A DNA stretch of 46,129 bases from an uncultured Collinsella sp. GTDB taxonomy: Bacteria > Actinomycetota > Coriobacteriia > Coriobacteriales > Coriobacteriaceae. Below the pieces are notes generated by a model that was given only the letters and a program-made list of their open reading frames with translations, did no database searches and was not told the origin of the DNA. Made by a program: the position numbers and the translations under genes. Below are positions 26,207 through 34,886 of this stretch, piece by piece. The DNA lies in NCBI GenBank assembly GCA_959019945.1, contig CAUEQD010000015.1:1-46129 (forward strand), given 5' to 3'. The first letter of the stretch is position 1, and the number at the start of each line of letters is the position of its first letter.

Positions 26207-27172
26207 ATGGAGAACAAGTACGTCTGCTCTGTCGATATCGGCGGAACTAAGATCGCGACTGCCATCATGGAGTACCCGGCTGACGGTAGTGTGCCCCGTC
26301 CCGTCTTTGAGGCCGAGGTTCCCACCGAGGCCCAAGAGGGCGGCGAGGCCGTCTTCCAGCGTATCGAGGCGTCCATCAAGGCCGCTCTCGAGGCGAATCC
26401 CGATGTCGAGGTCCTTGGCGTCGGTATCGGCGCCGCCGGCGTCGTCGATCCCAAGACGGGCGCCATCGCGTATGCCAATGAGATCATGCCCGGCTGGTCC
26501 GGCGTTCAGTTGGGGCCGCGTCTGCGCGAGGACCTCGGTCTTCCCGTTGCCGTTGTGGGCGACGTGCAGGCTCATGCTCTGGGCGAGGCCCACTGGGGCG
26601 TCGGCAAGGGCAAGTTCTCCGTCTTGTGTCTTGGCATCGGCACGGGCATCGGCGGCGCATATGTCGAGAGCGGCCGCGTGATGCAGGGCTTCCATGGTGC
26701 TGCCGGTCATATGGGCCACATTGAGTGTTCGGCTGCCGCCGGCATTCCCTGCGCCTGCGGGCGTTCCGGCCATCTGGAGTCGGTTGCTTCGGGCACTTCC
26801 ATTGGTCGAATGTACGATGAGCGTTTTGGCCGCGTCGACCCCAGCCGTCCTTCGGTCGGTCGCGATGTGAACGATCTGTGCCGTGCGGGCGACGCAAAGG
26901 CGACCGAGGTCATCCATGACGCCGGCTTTGCGCTGGGGGCCAGCTTGGGCTCGCTCGCTAACATCCTGGACCCTGAGGTCATCGTGCTTTCGGGCGGCGT
27001 GATTCACCAAGGTCCCGATTGGCGTTCGCAGACGTGGAAGGATTCGGTGCACGAGGGCTATGCCAGCCAGGCGCTCGATCCGCTTCAGGACACGCCGATC
27101 CTCATCGGTTCTCTGGAGGGCGATGCTCCGCTCATCGGTGCCGCCGAGCATCTTCTTGCTTCGTTGAAGTAA
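26207..27172 (+). CDS. ROK-family sugar kinase, probable N-acetylmannosamine kinase
   Basis: A 321-residue ROK kinase. The N-terminal phosphate-binding loop is DIGGTKIATAI (10-20). The catalytic Asp is Asp119 (VVGDVQAHALGE). The zinc-type motif is CACGRSGHLE (182-191), in which the third Cys of the usual CxCGxxGCxE is His189. No N-terminal helix-turn-helix is present, so this is an enzyme rather than a ROK repressor. Its place between the lyase and nanE suggests phosphorylation of ManNAc at C6. ATG 26207 has AAGGAGAGC upstream; the gene is flanked on both sides by family B palindromes. Confidence 0.87.
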   Translation: MENKYVCSVDIGGTKIATAIMEYPADGSVPRPVFEAEVPTEAQEGGEAVFQRIEASIKAALEANPDVEVLGVGIGAAGVVDPKTGAIAYANEIMPGWSGVQLGPRLREDLGLPVAVVGDVQAHALGEAHWGVGKGKFSVLCLGIGTGIGGAYVESGRVMQGFHGAAGHMGHIECSAAAGIPCACGRSGHLESVASGTSIGRMYDERFGRVDPSRPSVGRDVNDLCRAGDAKATEVIHDAGFALGASLGSLANILDPEVIVLSGGVIHQGPDWRSQTWKDSVHEGYASQALDPLQDTPILIGSLEGDAPLIGAAEHLLASLK

Positions 27173-27189
27173 ACATAACTACCAAGTGT

Positions 27190-27287
27190 GCCTTCTGAGG
27201 TGCCGCAGATTGACGTGAAAGAGGAGCGAAGCGTACTTCGGTACGCGAGCGACGGTTTGAACGTCAAGGTGCGGCGTCTCAGAAGGC
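27190..27287 (+). repeat. family B palindromic repeat, copy 2
   Basis: Nested arms pair in order: 27190-27199 with 27278-27287 (10 bp), 27202-27207 with 27270-27275, 27210-27216 with 27261-27267, and 27231-27236 with 27241-27246 around TTCG. Unpaired parts include GAAAGAGGAGCGAA and GAGCGACGGTTTGA, both shared with the window-end copy on the other strand. It sits between the ROK gene and nanE. Confidence 0.8.
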
Positions 27288-27312
27288 TGTTTTGAGAAAG
27301 GTTGAGTCGAAC

Positions 27313-27999
27313 ATGACCGTTGATCCTTTGATCCAGTCCCTGAAGGGCAAGCTCGTCGTGAGCGTTCAGGCGTATATGGGCGAGCCGCTTCGTACGCCCG
27401 AGACCATGGCGCAAATGTCTCGCGCTTGCGAGCTCGGCGGCGCCGCCGCCATTCGCTGCCAGGGCCTTGCCGACATTGCCGCCATTAAGGGTCGCTGTGA
27501 GGTTCCCGTCATCGGCCTGTGGAAGGATGGGCACGAGGGCGTTTACATCACGCCGACGCTGCGTCACGCTCGCGCCTGCGTTGCTGCCGGTGCCGATATC
27601 GTGGCGATCGACGCCACCGATCGTCCGCGCCCCGATGGCAAGACGGTCGAGGATACCTTCCGCCCGCTGCACGAGGAGGGTGTGCTCCTGATGGCGGATT
27701 GTGCCACCATCGAGGATATTCGCCGTGCTGTTGATATGGGCTTTGACCTGGTATCCACCACGCTTTCTCACGGCGTCGCCGCCATCGACTGCACCATGGC
27801 CGATGGCCCCGACCTGCCGCTCCTGCGTCAGGCGACCGAGGAATTCCCCGGCCTTCCTATCATTTGCGAGGGTCGCGTGCATACGCCCGAGGAGGCTCGC
27901 GCCGCGATCGATGCTGGCGCCTGGGCCGTTGTCGTCGGCACCGCCATCACGCACCCCACGAGTATTACGAGTTGGTTCAAGGCTGCACTTGAGGCGTAA
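27313..27999 (+). CDS. nanE: N-acetylmannosamine-6-phosphate 2-epimerase
   Basis: NanE converts ManNAc-6-P to GlcNAc-6-P, feeding amino-sugar catabolism. The 228-residue TIM-barrel protein shows the NanE path: SVQAYMGEPL near the start, AAAIRCQG, ITPTLRHA, GADIVAIDATDR, MADCATIEDI, and the phosphate-binding end ICEGRVHTPEEA and VVVGTAITHP. Length matches the family (about 230). ATG 27313 has GAAAGG 12 bases upstream, a loose spacing. It is the most diagnostic gene of the locus for sialic acid use, since no sialidase or NagA/NagB gene is in the window. Confidence 0.93.
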   Translation: MTVDPLIQSLKGKLVVSVQAYMGEPLRTPETMAQMSRACELGGAAAIRCQGLADIAAIKGRCEVPVIGLWKDGHEGVYITPTLRHARACVAAGADIVAIDATDRPRPDGKTVEDTFRPLHEEGVLLMADCATIEDIRRAVDMGFDLVSTTLSHGVAAIDCTMADGPDLPLLRQATEEFPGLPIICEGRVHTPEEARAAIDAGAWAVVVGTAITHPTSITSWFKAALEA

Positions 28000-28050
28000 G
28001 ACAGGCCTCGTATCCGCTCGGGGCGGTATACTCAATATAGGCAATTGACC

Positions 28051-28087
28051 GCGCGGGATCCGGGTTGCTGGGTCCCGCGCTTGTTTT
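28051..28087 (+). terminator. terminator after nanE, just before the rapZ ribosome site
   Basis: An 11-bp stem with one wobble (28051-28061 with 28070-28080) is followed by TTGTTTT. It ends only 14 nt before the rapZ ATG. A -10-like TATACT at 28027-28032 would place this hairpin in the rapZ leader, so it may be an attenuator. Confidence 0.6.
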
Positions 28088-28100
28088 CGGGAGGCAGCAC

Positions 28101-29021
28101 ATGCAAAAGGGAGATGCCATGGATGCGGCGGAGCGCTCGGAGCGCATCCCCGATATCGTCATCATCACCGGAATGTCCGGATCGGGCCGCACACAGGCCA
28201 TGCACGTGTTCGAGGACATGGGCTATTTTTGCATCGATAACCTGCCTCCGCGTCTCATCGCCCAGCTTGCCGAGCTCGTCGGCATCAATACGGGCGTGGG
28301 CAGGCATCTCGCCGTCACCTGTGACCTGCGCAGCCAGGGCTTGTTCGATGAGCTGCTCGATGCCGTTGCCGCACTCGAGGAGCGCGAGATGAGCTGTGAC
28401 ATCGTGTTTCTCGAGGCCTCTGACGAGGTGCTGATCCGTCGTTATAGCGAAAACCGCCGCCGCCATCCCATTGCCAAGCCGGGGGAGACTACGGCCGATG
28501 CCATTCAGCGCGAGCGCCTGCAGCTGCAGGGTGTGCGCGACCGAGCCGATATGATCATCGACACGAGCCGCCTGCGTACCTCTGCCCTGCGCAACAAATT
28601 GCGCATGGCGTTCTCCGAGTTGTCCGACCAGCAGCTCATGGACGTTCACGTGTTCTCGTTTGGCTTTAAGCACGGTATGCCCGTTGAGGCGGACATTATG
28701 ATCGACGTTCGCTTCCTGCCCAATCCGTTCTACGATCCCGAGATGCGCACCATGACCGGTCTCGATAAGAAGGTCTCCGACTTTGTTCTGGACCATCCCA
28801 AGACCCAGGAGTTCTGGAAAGCTTGGACGCAGCTGCTCGATACGGTGATGCCGGGCTATATCGCGGAGGGCAAGCCACAGCTTTCTATTGCCATCGGCTG
28901 CACGGGCGGTCAACACCGCAGCGTTGCCATCGCCGAGGCCACGGCACGTTATTTGGAAGGCGCTCAATATCACGTGAGCATTTCCCACCGCGACCTGTCG
29001 CGCGCCAACACGAAAGCATAG
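28101..29021 (+). CDS. rapZ: RNase adapter/nucleotide-binding protein RapZ
   Basis: RapZ binds nucleotides and RNA and, in E. coli, senses glucosamine-6-P and adapts RNase E to small RNAs. The 306-residue protein has an N-terminal P-loop GMSGSGRT (24-31), with Arg in the usual Lys position as is common in actinobacterial members. The C-terminal domain carries the hallmark SFGFKHGMP and IGCTGGQHRSV segments. ATG 28101 has GGGAGG upstream; ATG 28119 with AAGGGAG is the alternative. whiA follows 6 nt later. In Gram-positive genomes yvcK usually stands between them; here it does not. The target in this organism is unknown. Confidence 0.94.
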   Translation: MQKGDAMDAAERSERIPDIVIITGMSGSGRTQAMHVFEDMGYFCIDNLPPRLIAQLAELVGINTGVGRHLAVTCDLRSQGLFDELLDAVAALEEREMSCDIVFLEASDEVLIRRYSENRRRHPIAKPGETTADAIQRERLQLQGVRDRADMIIDTSRLRTSALRNKLRMAFSELSDQQLMDVHVFSFGFKHGMPVEADIMIDVRFLPNPFYDPEMRTMTGLDKKVSDFVLDHPKTQEFWKAWTQLLDTVMPGYIAEGKPQLSIAIGCTGGQHRSVAIAEATARYLEGAQYHVSISHRDLSRANTKA

Positions 29022-29027
29022 GCCTGC

Positions 29028-29957
29028 ATGTCGTTTACCGCCGAGGTGCGTGACGAACTCGCGCGCTGCGAACCCGAATGTGAATACTGCGATTTGTCGA
29101 CGCTTGCCGCCCTGACGCGTGTGAGCGGTACACTTTCGCTGGCCGGCTCCGGGCGGTATCGTTTGACGGTCGCGACCGAGACGGGCGCCGTCGCGCGCAC
29201 GATGATCACACTGACGCATCGCATCCTTAAGCTCAAAACGGAATTCACCGTTCGTAAATCTGTATTGCATAAGGTTCGAAACTACCTCATCACCTTGCCT
29301 GATCAGCCAGACCTGGATAAGGCTCTGGTGCTGCTGGGCATCCTCGACCGCAGGGGAGGACTTGTCGCCGGCGTGCCCCGACATATCGTTGCCCGTCCCT
29401 GCTGCAGGCTTGCCTATATCCGCGGCGCGCTCATCGCGGGCGGCTTCGTGGCCGATCCACGCGGCGATTTTCATTTGGAGATCGCGGTGCAGGGCGAGCA
29501 ATATGCCAAGGGGCTTTGCGATCTGTTGGAGCAGATTGGGGTCCATGCTCGTGTTAATGCGCGGCGGGGGTCATATGCCGTGTACATTAAGAGCGCCGAG
29601 GAAATCGAGCATTTATTAAAGCTGATTGGTGCCAAGCGCAGCGTTGCCGAGATTGAGGAGGCGCGCGCGGTCAAATTGGTTAAGAACGACGTAAACCGTC
29701 GCGTGAACGCCGAGCTCGCCAACCAGACCAGAAGCGCCGGTGCCGCCCAGCATCAGCTTGCGCTTATCGATGAGCTCGAGCAGCGAGGCCTTCGCGATGC
29801 GCTTCCGGATGCCTTGGCGGTCTTTTGCGACCTGCGCGAGCGCTACCCCGATCTGTCACTGCGTGATTTGGGGGAGATGGCTGACCCTCCCTTGTCGAAG
29901 TCGGCCCTCTACCATCGTGTTTTACGGCTTGAAAAGCTCATTGAAGCAAACAGGTAG
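29028..29957 (+). CDS. whiA: sporulation/division regulator WhiA
   Basis: WhiA has a LAGLIDADG-like N-terminal domain and a C-terminal helix-turn-helix. It is known for sporulation control in Streptomyces and for cell-division effects in Bacillus. The 309-residue protein shows the LAGLIDADG-type stretch YIRGALIAGGF and the C-terminal HTH region LSLRDLGEMADPPLSKSALYH, which is well conserved. ATG 29028 sits 6 nt after the rapZ stop. No sporulation is known in this kind of organism, so a role in cell-cycle or metabolic control is more likely. It precedes gap, but with its own intergenic region. Confidence 0.94.
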   Translation: MSFTAEVRDELARCEPECEYCDLSTLAALTRVSGTLSLAGSGRYRLTVATETGAVARTMITLTHRILKLKTEFTVRKSVLHKVRNYLITLPDQPDLDKALVLLGILDRRGGLVAGVPRHIVARPCCRLAYIRGALIAGGFVADPRGDFHLEIAVQGEQYAKGLCDLLEQIGVHARVNARRGSYAVYIKSAEEIEHLLKLIGAKRSVAEIEEARAVKLVKNDVNRRVNAELANQTRSAGAAQHQLALIDELEQRGLRDALPDALAVFCDLRERYPDLSLRDLGEMADPPLSKSALYHRVLRLEKLIEANR

Positions 29958-30002
29958 TTTGAAGTATCGACTTATATATGGATTTAACTGCTATTTTAGT
30001 CT

Positions 30003-30016
30003 TTAAAACGTTTTAA
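30003..30016. promoter_or_regulatory. 14-bp perfect palindrome in the gap upstream region
   Basis: TTAAAACGTTTTAA is an exact palindrome in the AT-rich 193-nt region before gap. A second, imperfect dyad around AATTTCGAG/CTCGTGAAATT lies at 30035-30056, and TATATT (30073-30078) could be a -10 element. These could be operator sites controlling glycolysis; no regulator is identified. Confidence 0.4.
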
Positions 30017-30150
30017 CGTAAATTTGATTTTCAATTTCGAGCATTCTCGTGAAATTCAAGTCAAAAAAAAGGTATATTAGGCGAGTGGTTAGTTTGTGGG
30101 CCTCAACGGCGGGCGCTGTAGCTCGCGGGGGCCTTACGAAAGGAGACACA

Positions 30151-31176
30151 ATGGCAGTAAAGGTTGCTATTAACGGCTTCGGTCGCATCGGTCGTCTGGC
30201 TTTCCGTCAGATGTTCGGTCATGAGGGCTCCGAGATCGTCGCTATCAACGACCTCACCTCTCCCGATATGCTCGCTTACCTGCTGAAGTACGACTCCACG
30301 CAGGGCAACTACGCTCGCGATCACGAGGTCGTTGCTGGCGAGGATTCCATCACCGTTGACGGCAAGGAGATCAAGATCTACAAGGAGGCCGACGCCAACA
30401 ACCTGCCTTGGGGCGACCTCGACGTTGACGTCGTTCTCGAGTGCACCGGCTTCTACACCAGCAAGGCTAAGGCTCAGGCCCACATCAACGCTGGCGCCAA
30501 GAAGGTCGTCATCTCCGCTCCGGCTGGCAGCGATCTGCCCACCATCGTGTACAACGTCAACCATGAGACGCTGACCGCTGAGGACAACATCATCTCCGCT
30601 GCTTCCTGCACCACCAACTGCCTCGCCCCGATGGCCAAGGGTCTGAACGACTTCGCTCCCATCGTGTCCGGCATCATGACCACCATTCACGCCTGGACTG
30701 GCGACCAGATGCCGCTCGACGGCCCGCAGCGCAAGGGCAACAAGCGTCGTAGCCGCGCCTGCGCCGTTAACATCGTCCCCAACACCACCGGTGCTGCCAA
30801 GGCTATCGGCCTGGTTCTCCCCGAGCTCAACGGTAAGCTCATCGGTGCCGCCCAGCGCGTCCCGACGCCGACCGGCTCCATCACCAACCTCTACGCTGTC
30901 GTTGACAAGAAGGTCACCGTCGACGAGGTCAACGCCGCCATGAAGGCCTACGCTGCCACCATCTCCGAGACCTTCGGCTACAACGAGGACGACATCGTCT
31001 CCACCGACATCATCGGCGAGACCCACGGCTCCATCTTCGACGCCACTCAGACCATGTGCTCTGACCTCGGCAACGGTCAGACCCTCGTTCAGGTCACCTC
31101 TTGGTACGACAACGAGAACTCCTACACCTCTCAGATGGTCCGCACCATCAAGTACTTCGAGAAGTTCGTTGCTTAA
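30151..31176 (+). CDS. gap: glyceraldehyde-3-phosphate dehydrogenase, type I
   Basis: This enzyme oxidises glyceraldehyde-3-P with NAD and phosphate in glycolysis. In 341 residues it shows the Rossmann loop INGFGRIGR (7-15), Asp34 (AINDLT) that favours NAD over NADP, and the active-site Cys153 (SAASCTTNC), with the C-terminal SWYDNENSYTSQMV segment. ATG 30151 follows GAAAGGAGA. Codon bias is extreme, as expected for an abundant protein. A strong terminator follows, so gap is likely made in excess over the genes behind it. Confidence 0.97.
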   Translation: MAVKVAINGFGRIGRLAFRQMFGHEGSEIVAINDLTSPDMLAYLLKYDSTQGNYARDHEVVAGEDSITVDGKEIKIYKEADANNLPWGDLDVDVVLECTGFYTSKAKAQAHINAGAKKVVISAPAGSDLPTIVYNVNHETLTAEDNIISAASCTTNCLAPMAKGLNDFAPIVSGIMTTIHAWTGDQMPLDGPQRKGNKRRSRACAVNIVPNTTGAAKAIGLVLPELNGKLIGAAQRVPTPTGSITNLYAVVDKKVTVDEVNAAMKAYAATISETFGYNEDDIVSTDIIGETHGSIFDATQTMCSDLGNGQTLVQVTSWYDNENSYTSQMVRTIKYFEKFVA

Positions 31177-31213
31177 TTTAGCTTTTAGCGAATAGCTCGT
31201 TGAGCGTCTAAAG

Positions 31214-31260
31214 AAGGGCGCGGCCTTATAGGGCTTACACCCTAGGGTCGCGCCCTTTTT
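31214..31260 (+). terminator. strong terminator between gap and pgk
   Basis: A 9-bp GC stem (31214-31222 with 31249-31257) with an inner short stem is followed by TTTTT. pgk must therefore be expressed by read-through or from a promoter in the next 60 bases; a small GTCTGCC/GGCAGAC hairpin (31271-31293) lies there. Confidence 0.85.
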
Positions 31261-31316
31261 ATAAGAAATCGTCTGCCGTAATGGGAGGCAGACACGTACG
31301 AAAGGTAGAAGCAAAC

Positions 31317-32507
31317 ATGGCCTTTACCAAGAAGACCGTTCGCGACATCGATGTCGACGGCAAGCGCGTTCTCGTCCGCGTTGACTTCAACGTGCCTATC
31401 AAGGATGGCGTCGTTGGCGACACCACCCGTATCAAGGCTGCCCTGCCCACCATCAACTATCTCGTTGAGCACAACGCTCGCGTCATCCTCATGAGCCACC
31501 TCGGCCGTCCCGAGGGCACCGGCTTCCAGCCCGAGCTCTCCCTTGAGCCTGTCGCCAAGAAGCTCGCCGAGCTCTCTGGTCTCGACGTTGCCTTTGTCGC
31601 CGACACCTACGGCGAGAAGGCTGCTGAGGCTGTTGCCGCCGTCGAGCCGGGCAAGGTCCTCGTTCTCGAGAACGTCCGCTTCGATAAGCGTGAGAAGAAG
31701 AACGATCCCGAGATCGCCAAGAAGCTCGCTTCCTATGGTGACGTCTTCGTTCTCGATGCCTTCGGCACCGCTCACCGCGCCCAGGGTTCCGTCGTGGGCC
31801 CCGCCGCTTACCTGCCTGCCGTCGCCGGCTTCCTGCTCGAGAAGGAGGTCGACACGCTGACCGGCATCTTCGCCGAGCCCGAGCGCCCCTTCGTCGCCAT
31901 CGTCGGCGGTTCCAAGGTTTCCTCCAAGATCGGCGTTCTCGATCACCTCATCGACTCTGCTGACACCCTGATCATCGGTGGCGGTATGGCCTACACCTTC
32001 TTCCTGGCTCAGGGCCTGTCCGTCGGTCAGTCCCTCAAGGAAGAGGACTGGGTCGAGCGCGCCGGCGAGATGCTCAAGAAGGCCGAGGAGAAGGGCGTCA
32101 AGATCCTGCTCCCCATCGACAACCGCGTTGCCGATCACTTTGGCGAGGACGCTGTCCCCGAGGTTGTCGCTTCCGACGCTATCCCCGACGATCGTGAGGG
32201 CATGGACATCGGTCCTAAGACCGAGGAGCTCTACGCCGAGGCTGTCAAGGGCGCCAAGACCGTGTTCTGGAATGGCCCCATGGGCGTCTTCGAGTTCGAC
32301 AACTTCGCTCACGGCACCCAGGCTATCGCCGAGGCTGTCGCCGAGGCCGACTGCACCTCGATCATCGGCGGTGGCGACTCTGTCGCAGCTGTCAACAAGT
32401 TCAACCTGGCCGACAAGATGAGCTGGATCTCCACCGGTGGTGGCGCTTCCATGGAGCTCGTCGAGGGTAAGGCCCTGCCCGGAGTGGAGGCGCTTCTCGA
32501 TGCCTAA
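31317..32507 (+). CDS. pgk: phosphoglycerate kinase
   Basis: PGK makes ATP from 1,3-bisphosphoglycerate. The 396-residue protein has the family signature RVLVRVDFNVP (17-27), the SHLGRPEG substrate segment, VGGSKVSSKIGVL and the ATP-binding WNGPMGVFE and GGGDSVAA stretches. Length is normal. ATG 31317 has AAAGGTAG upstream at a slightly long distance. Its stop overlaps the tpiA start by 8 nt. Confidence 0.97.
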   Translation: MAFTKKTVRDIDVDGKRVLVRVDFNVPIKDGVVGDTTRIKAALPTINYLVEHNARVILMSHLGRPEGTGFQPELSLEPVAKKLAELSGLDVAFVADTYGEKAAEAVAAVEPGKVLVLENVRFDKREKKNDPEIAKKLASYGDVFVLDAFGTAHRAQGSVVGPAAYLPAVAGFLLEKEVDTLTGIFAEPERPFVAIVGGSKVSSKIGVLDHLIDSADTLIIGGGMAYTFFLAQGLSVGQSLKEEDWVERAGEMLKKAEEKGVKILLPIDNRVADHFGEDAVPEVVASDAIPDDREGMDIGPKTEELYAEAVKGAKTVFWNGPMGVFEFDNFAHGTQAIAEAVAEADCTSIIGGGDSVAAVNKFNLADKMSWISTGGGASMELVEGKALPGVEALLDA

Positions 32508-33267
32508 TCGCACCCTTCTTATCGCTGGTAACTGGAAGATGAACAACGACGTCGCCGAGGCCGCCAAGCTCGCCGACGAGCTGGCTCAGGCTCTGCCCGA
32601 GGTTCCGGCTGGCGTCGAGGTGCTCGTCTGCCCTCCGACCATCGACATCACCACGGTTCATGACCGCATTCAGGCTGCCCCCATCGCCCTCGGTGCACAG
32701 AACGTGTACTGGGAGGCCAAGGGTGCCTTCACCGGTGAGTCCTCTTGCGACATGCTCAAGTCCGCTGGCTGCACCTACTGCATCATCGGTCACTCCGAGC
32801 GTCGTGATTACTTCCACGAGACCGATGAGGATCAGAACAAGAAGGCCAAGGCCCTCGTTGCCGCCGGTCTTGTTCCCGTCTTCTGCTGCGGCGAGTCCCT
32901 CGAGGTCCGCGAGGCTGGCACCTATGTCGAGCACGTCGTGAACCAGGTCAAGGCTGGCCTTGCTGGTCTTGAGATCACCTGCCCCAAGCAGGTCGTTGTC
33001 GCCTACGAGCCCATCTGGGCCATCGGCACCGGCAAGACCGCTACCGCCGAGGACGCTCAGGAGGTCTGCGGCGCTATCCGTGAGACCCTCAAGGAGATGT
33101 TCGGCGAGGAGCTCGCTAACGGCATCCGCGTTCTCTATGGTGGCTCTGCCAAGCCCGGCAACATTGCCGAGCTCGTCGCCAAGCCCGACGTTGACGGCGC
33201 CCTCGTGGGCGGCGCTTCGCTCAAGGCTGCCGACTTCGCCTCTATGGTCGTCAAGGCAGGCGAGTAG
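32500..33267 (+). CDS. tpiA: triosephosphate isomerase
   Basis: Interconverts DHAP and glyceraldehyde-3-P. The 255-residue TIM barrel has the catalytic Lys13 (GNWKMNN), His97 (IIGHSERR) and Glu169 (AYEPIWAIGTGK), and the phosphate-binding YGGSAKPGN near the C-terminus. ATG 32500 lies inside the end of pgk, with GGAGTGGAGG nine bases upstream, so the genes are translationally coupled. Confidence 0.97.
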   Translation: MPNRTLLIAGNWKMNNDVAEAAKLADELAQALPEVPAGVEVLVCPPTIDITTVHDRIQAAPIALGAQNVYWEAKGAFTGESSCDMLKSAGCTYCIIGHSERRDYFHETDEDQNKKAKALVAAGLVPVFCCGESLEVREAGTYVEHVVNQVKAGLAGLEITCPKQVVVAYEPIWAIGTGKTATAEDAQEVCGAIRETLKEMFGEELANGIRVLYGGSAKPGNIAELVAKPDVDGALVGGASLKAADFASMVVKAGE

Positions 33268-33272
33268 GACAT

Positions 33273-34826
33273 ATGGCACAGCGTCATCTTCCTGCACTCC
33301 TGATCATCATGGATGGTTGCGGCCTGGCTCCGGCCGATGGCGAGAACGCCGTCGCCGCTGCCAAGACGCCCTTCCTTGACAGCCTGTATGAGAAGTACCC
33401 CCACACCACGCTCGGCGCTTCGGGCGAGGACGTGGGTCTTCCCGATGGCCAGATGGGTAACTCCGAGGTGGGCCACCTCAACATCGGTGCCGGCCGCATC
33501 GTGTTCCAGGAGCTTTCGCGCATCAACAATGCCATCAAGGACGGCTCCATCGCCAAGAACGAGGTTTTCGTCAAGGCTATGGACGACGTCAAGGCCGAGG
33601 GCAAGACCCTTCACCTTATGGGCCTTATGAGCCCTGGCGGCGTTCACTCCCATATGAACCACGTCGAGGCTCTGGTCAAGATGGCTGCCGAGCACGGTGT
33701 CAAGACCGTTCGCGTCCACGCCTTTATGGATGGCCGCGACGTTGACCCGCAGTCCGGCGCTGGCTACATGAGCGAGTTCTGCGCCTTCCTGGCTAAGATC
33801 TCCGAGGAGACCGGTTGCGACGCTCGCGTCGCCACCGTTTCGGGCCGCTATTGGGCCATGGACCGCGACAACCGTTGGGAGCGCATCCAGCGTGCCTACG
33901 ACGTCATGGTCAATGCGTCCGATGCCGATACCGACCCCGTTGCCGGTATCAAGGCCTACTACGAGAAGGATCCGCGCGGTGACGAGTTCGTCGAGCCCTT
34001 CGCTGCCCACAACGAGGGCATCCACGAGGGCGACGCGGCCATCTTCTTCAACTTCCGTCCCGACCGCGCCCGTCAGATGACCCGCGTGTTCACGGACAAG
34101 GAGTTCGATGGCTTTGAGCGCGAGCAGATCAAGCTTTCGCACTTTGTGACGATGACCGAGTACGATCCGACGTTTGACGTCGAGGTCGCCTTCCCCAAGA
34201 CGTTCCCCGAGAACGTCCTGGCCGACGTTATCGCCGCCAATGGCCTGAAGCAGCTGCACACCGCCGAGACCGAGAAGTACGCCCACGTGACGTTCTTCCT
34301 CAACGGCGGCATCGAGGAGCCCAAGGAGGGCGAGGAGCGCGTGCTCGTCGCTTCCCCCAAGGTCGCTACCTACGATCTGCAGCCTGAGATGAGCGCTCCC
34401 GAGGTTACCGAGAAGCTCGTCGCCGCTATTAACGAGGATCGCGCTGATTTCTACATCGTGAACTTCGCGAACTGCGACATGGTTGGTCACACCGGTGTCT
34501 TCGACGCCGCCGTTAAGGCCGTCGAGGCCGTTGACGATGCCCTGTCCAAGGTTGTCCCGGCGATTCTCGCCAAGGGCGGCTTTGCGCTGATCACCGCCGA
34601 CCACGGCAACGCCGATCACATGTTTGACGTTGCTTCCGACGGTTCCAAGCATCCGTTCACGGCTCACACCACCAACCGTGTGCCGTTCATCATCGTTGAT
34701 GAGAAGGCCAAGCTCACCGGTATCGAGGACGGCCGTCTTTCCGATATCGCTCCGACCATGCTCACCATGGCTGGTATTGAGCCTTCCGCCGAGATGACGG
34801 GTCGCGTGCTCGCCACCGAGGCCTAA
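33273..34826 (+). CDS. gpmI: 2,3-bisphosphoglycerate-independent phosphoglycerate mutase
   Basis: This metal-dependent enzyme interconverts 3- and 2-phosphoglycerate. The 517-residue protein has the alkaline-phosphatase-like metal site IIMDGCGL (Asp14), the phospho-serine nucleophile Ser64 (MGNSEVGHLNIGAG), and the C-terminal metal site TADHGNADHM. ATG 33273 follows tpiA by 5 nt. It extends the usual gap-pgk-tpiA set; no enolase is present in the window. Confidence 0.96.
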   Translation: MAQRHLPALLIIMDGCGLAPADGENAVAAAKTPFLDSLYEKYPHTTLGASGEDVGLPDGQMGNSEVGHLNIGAGRIVFQELSRINNAIKDGSIAKNEVFVKAMDDVKAEGKTLHLMGLMSPGGVHSHMNHVEALVKMAAEHGVKTVRVHAFMDGRDVDPQSGAGYMSEFCAFLAKISEETGCDARVATVSGRYWAMDRDNRWERIQRAYDVMVNASDADTDPVAGIKAYYEKDPRGDEFVEPFAAHNEGIHEGDAAIFFNFRPDRARQMTRVFTDKEFDGFEREQIKLSHFVTMTEYDPTFDVEVAFPKTFPENVLADVIAANGLKQLHTAETEKYAHVTFFLNGGIEEPKEGEERVLVASPKVATYDLQPEMSAPEVTEKLVAAINEDRADFYIVNFANCDMVGHTGVFDAAVKAVEAVDDALSKVVPAILAKGGFALITADHGNADHMFDVASDGSKHPFTAHTTNRVPFIIVDEKAKLTGIEDGRLSDIAPTMLTMAGIEPSAEMTGRVLATEA

Positions 34827-34852
34827 GAGAAAACAAATACCGTTTTCTAGTA

Positions 34853-34886
34853 AGGGGGTTGTCCACAACCGGACAACCCTCTTTTT
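34853..34886 (+). terminator. terminator after gpmI
   Basis: A 9-bp stem (34856-34864 with 34871-34879) around ACAACC is followed by TCTTTTT. Confidence 0.9.
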
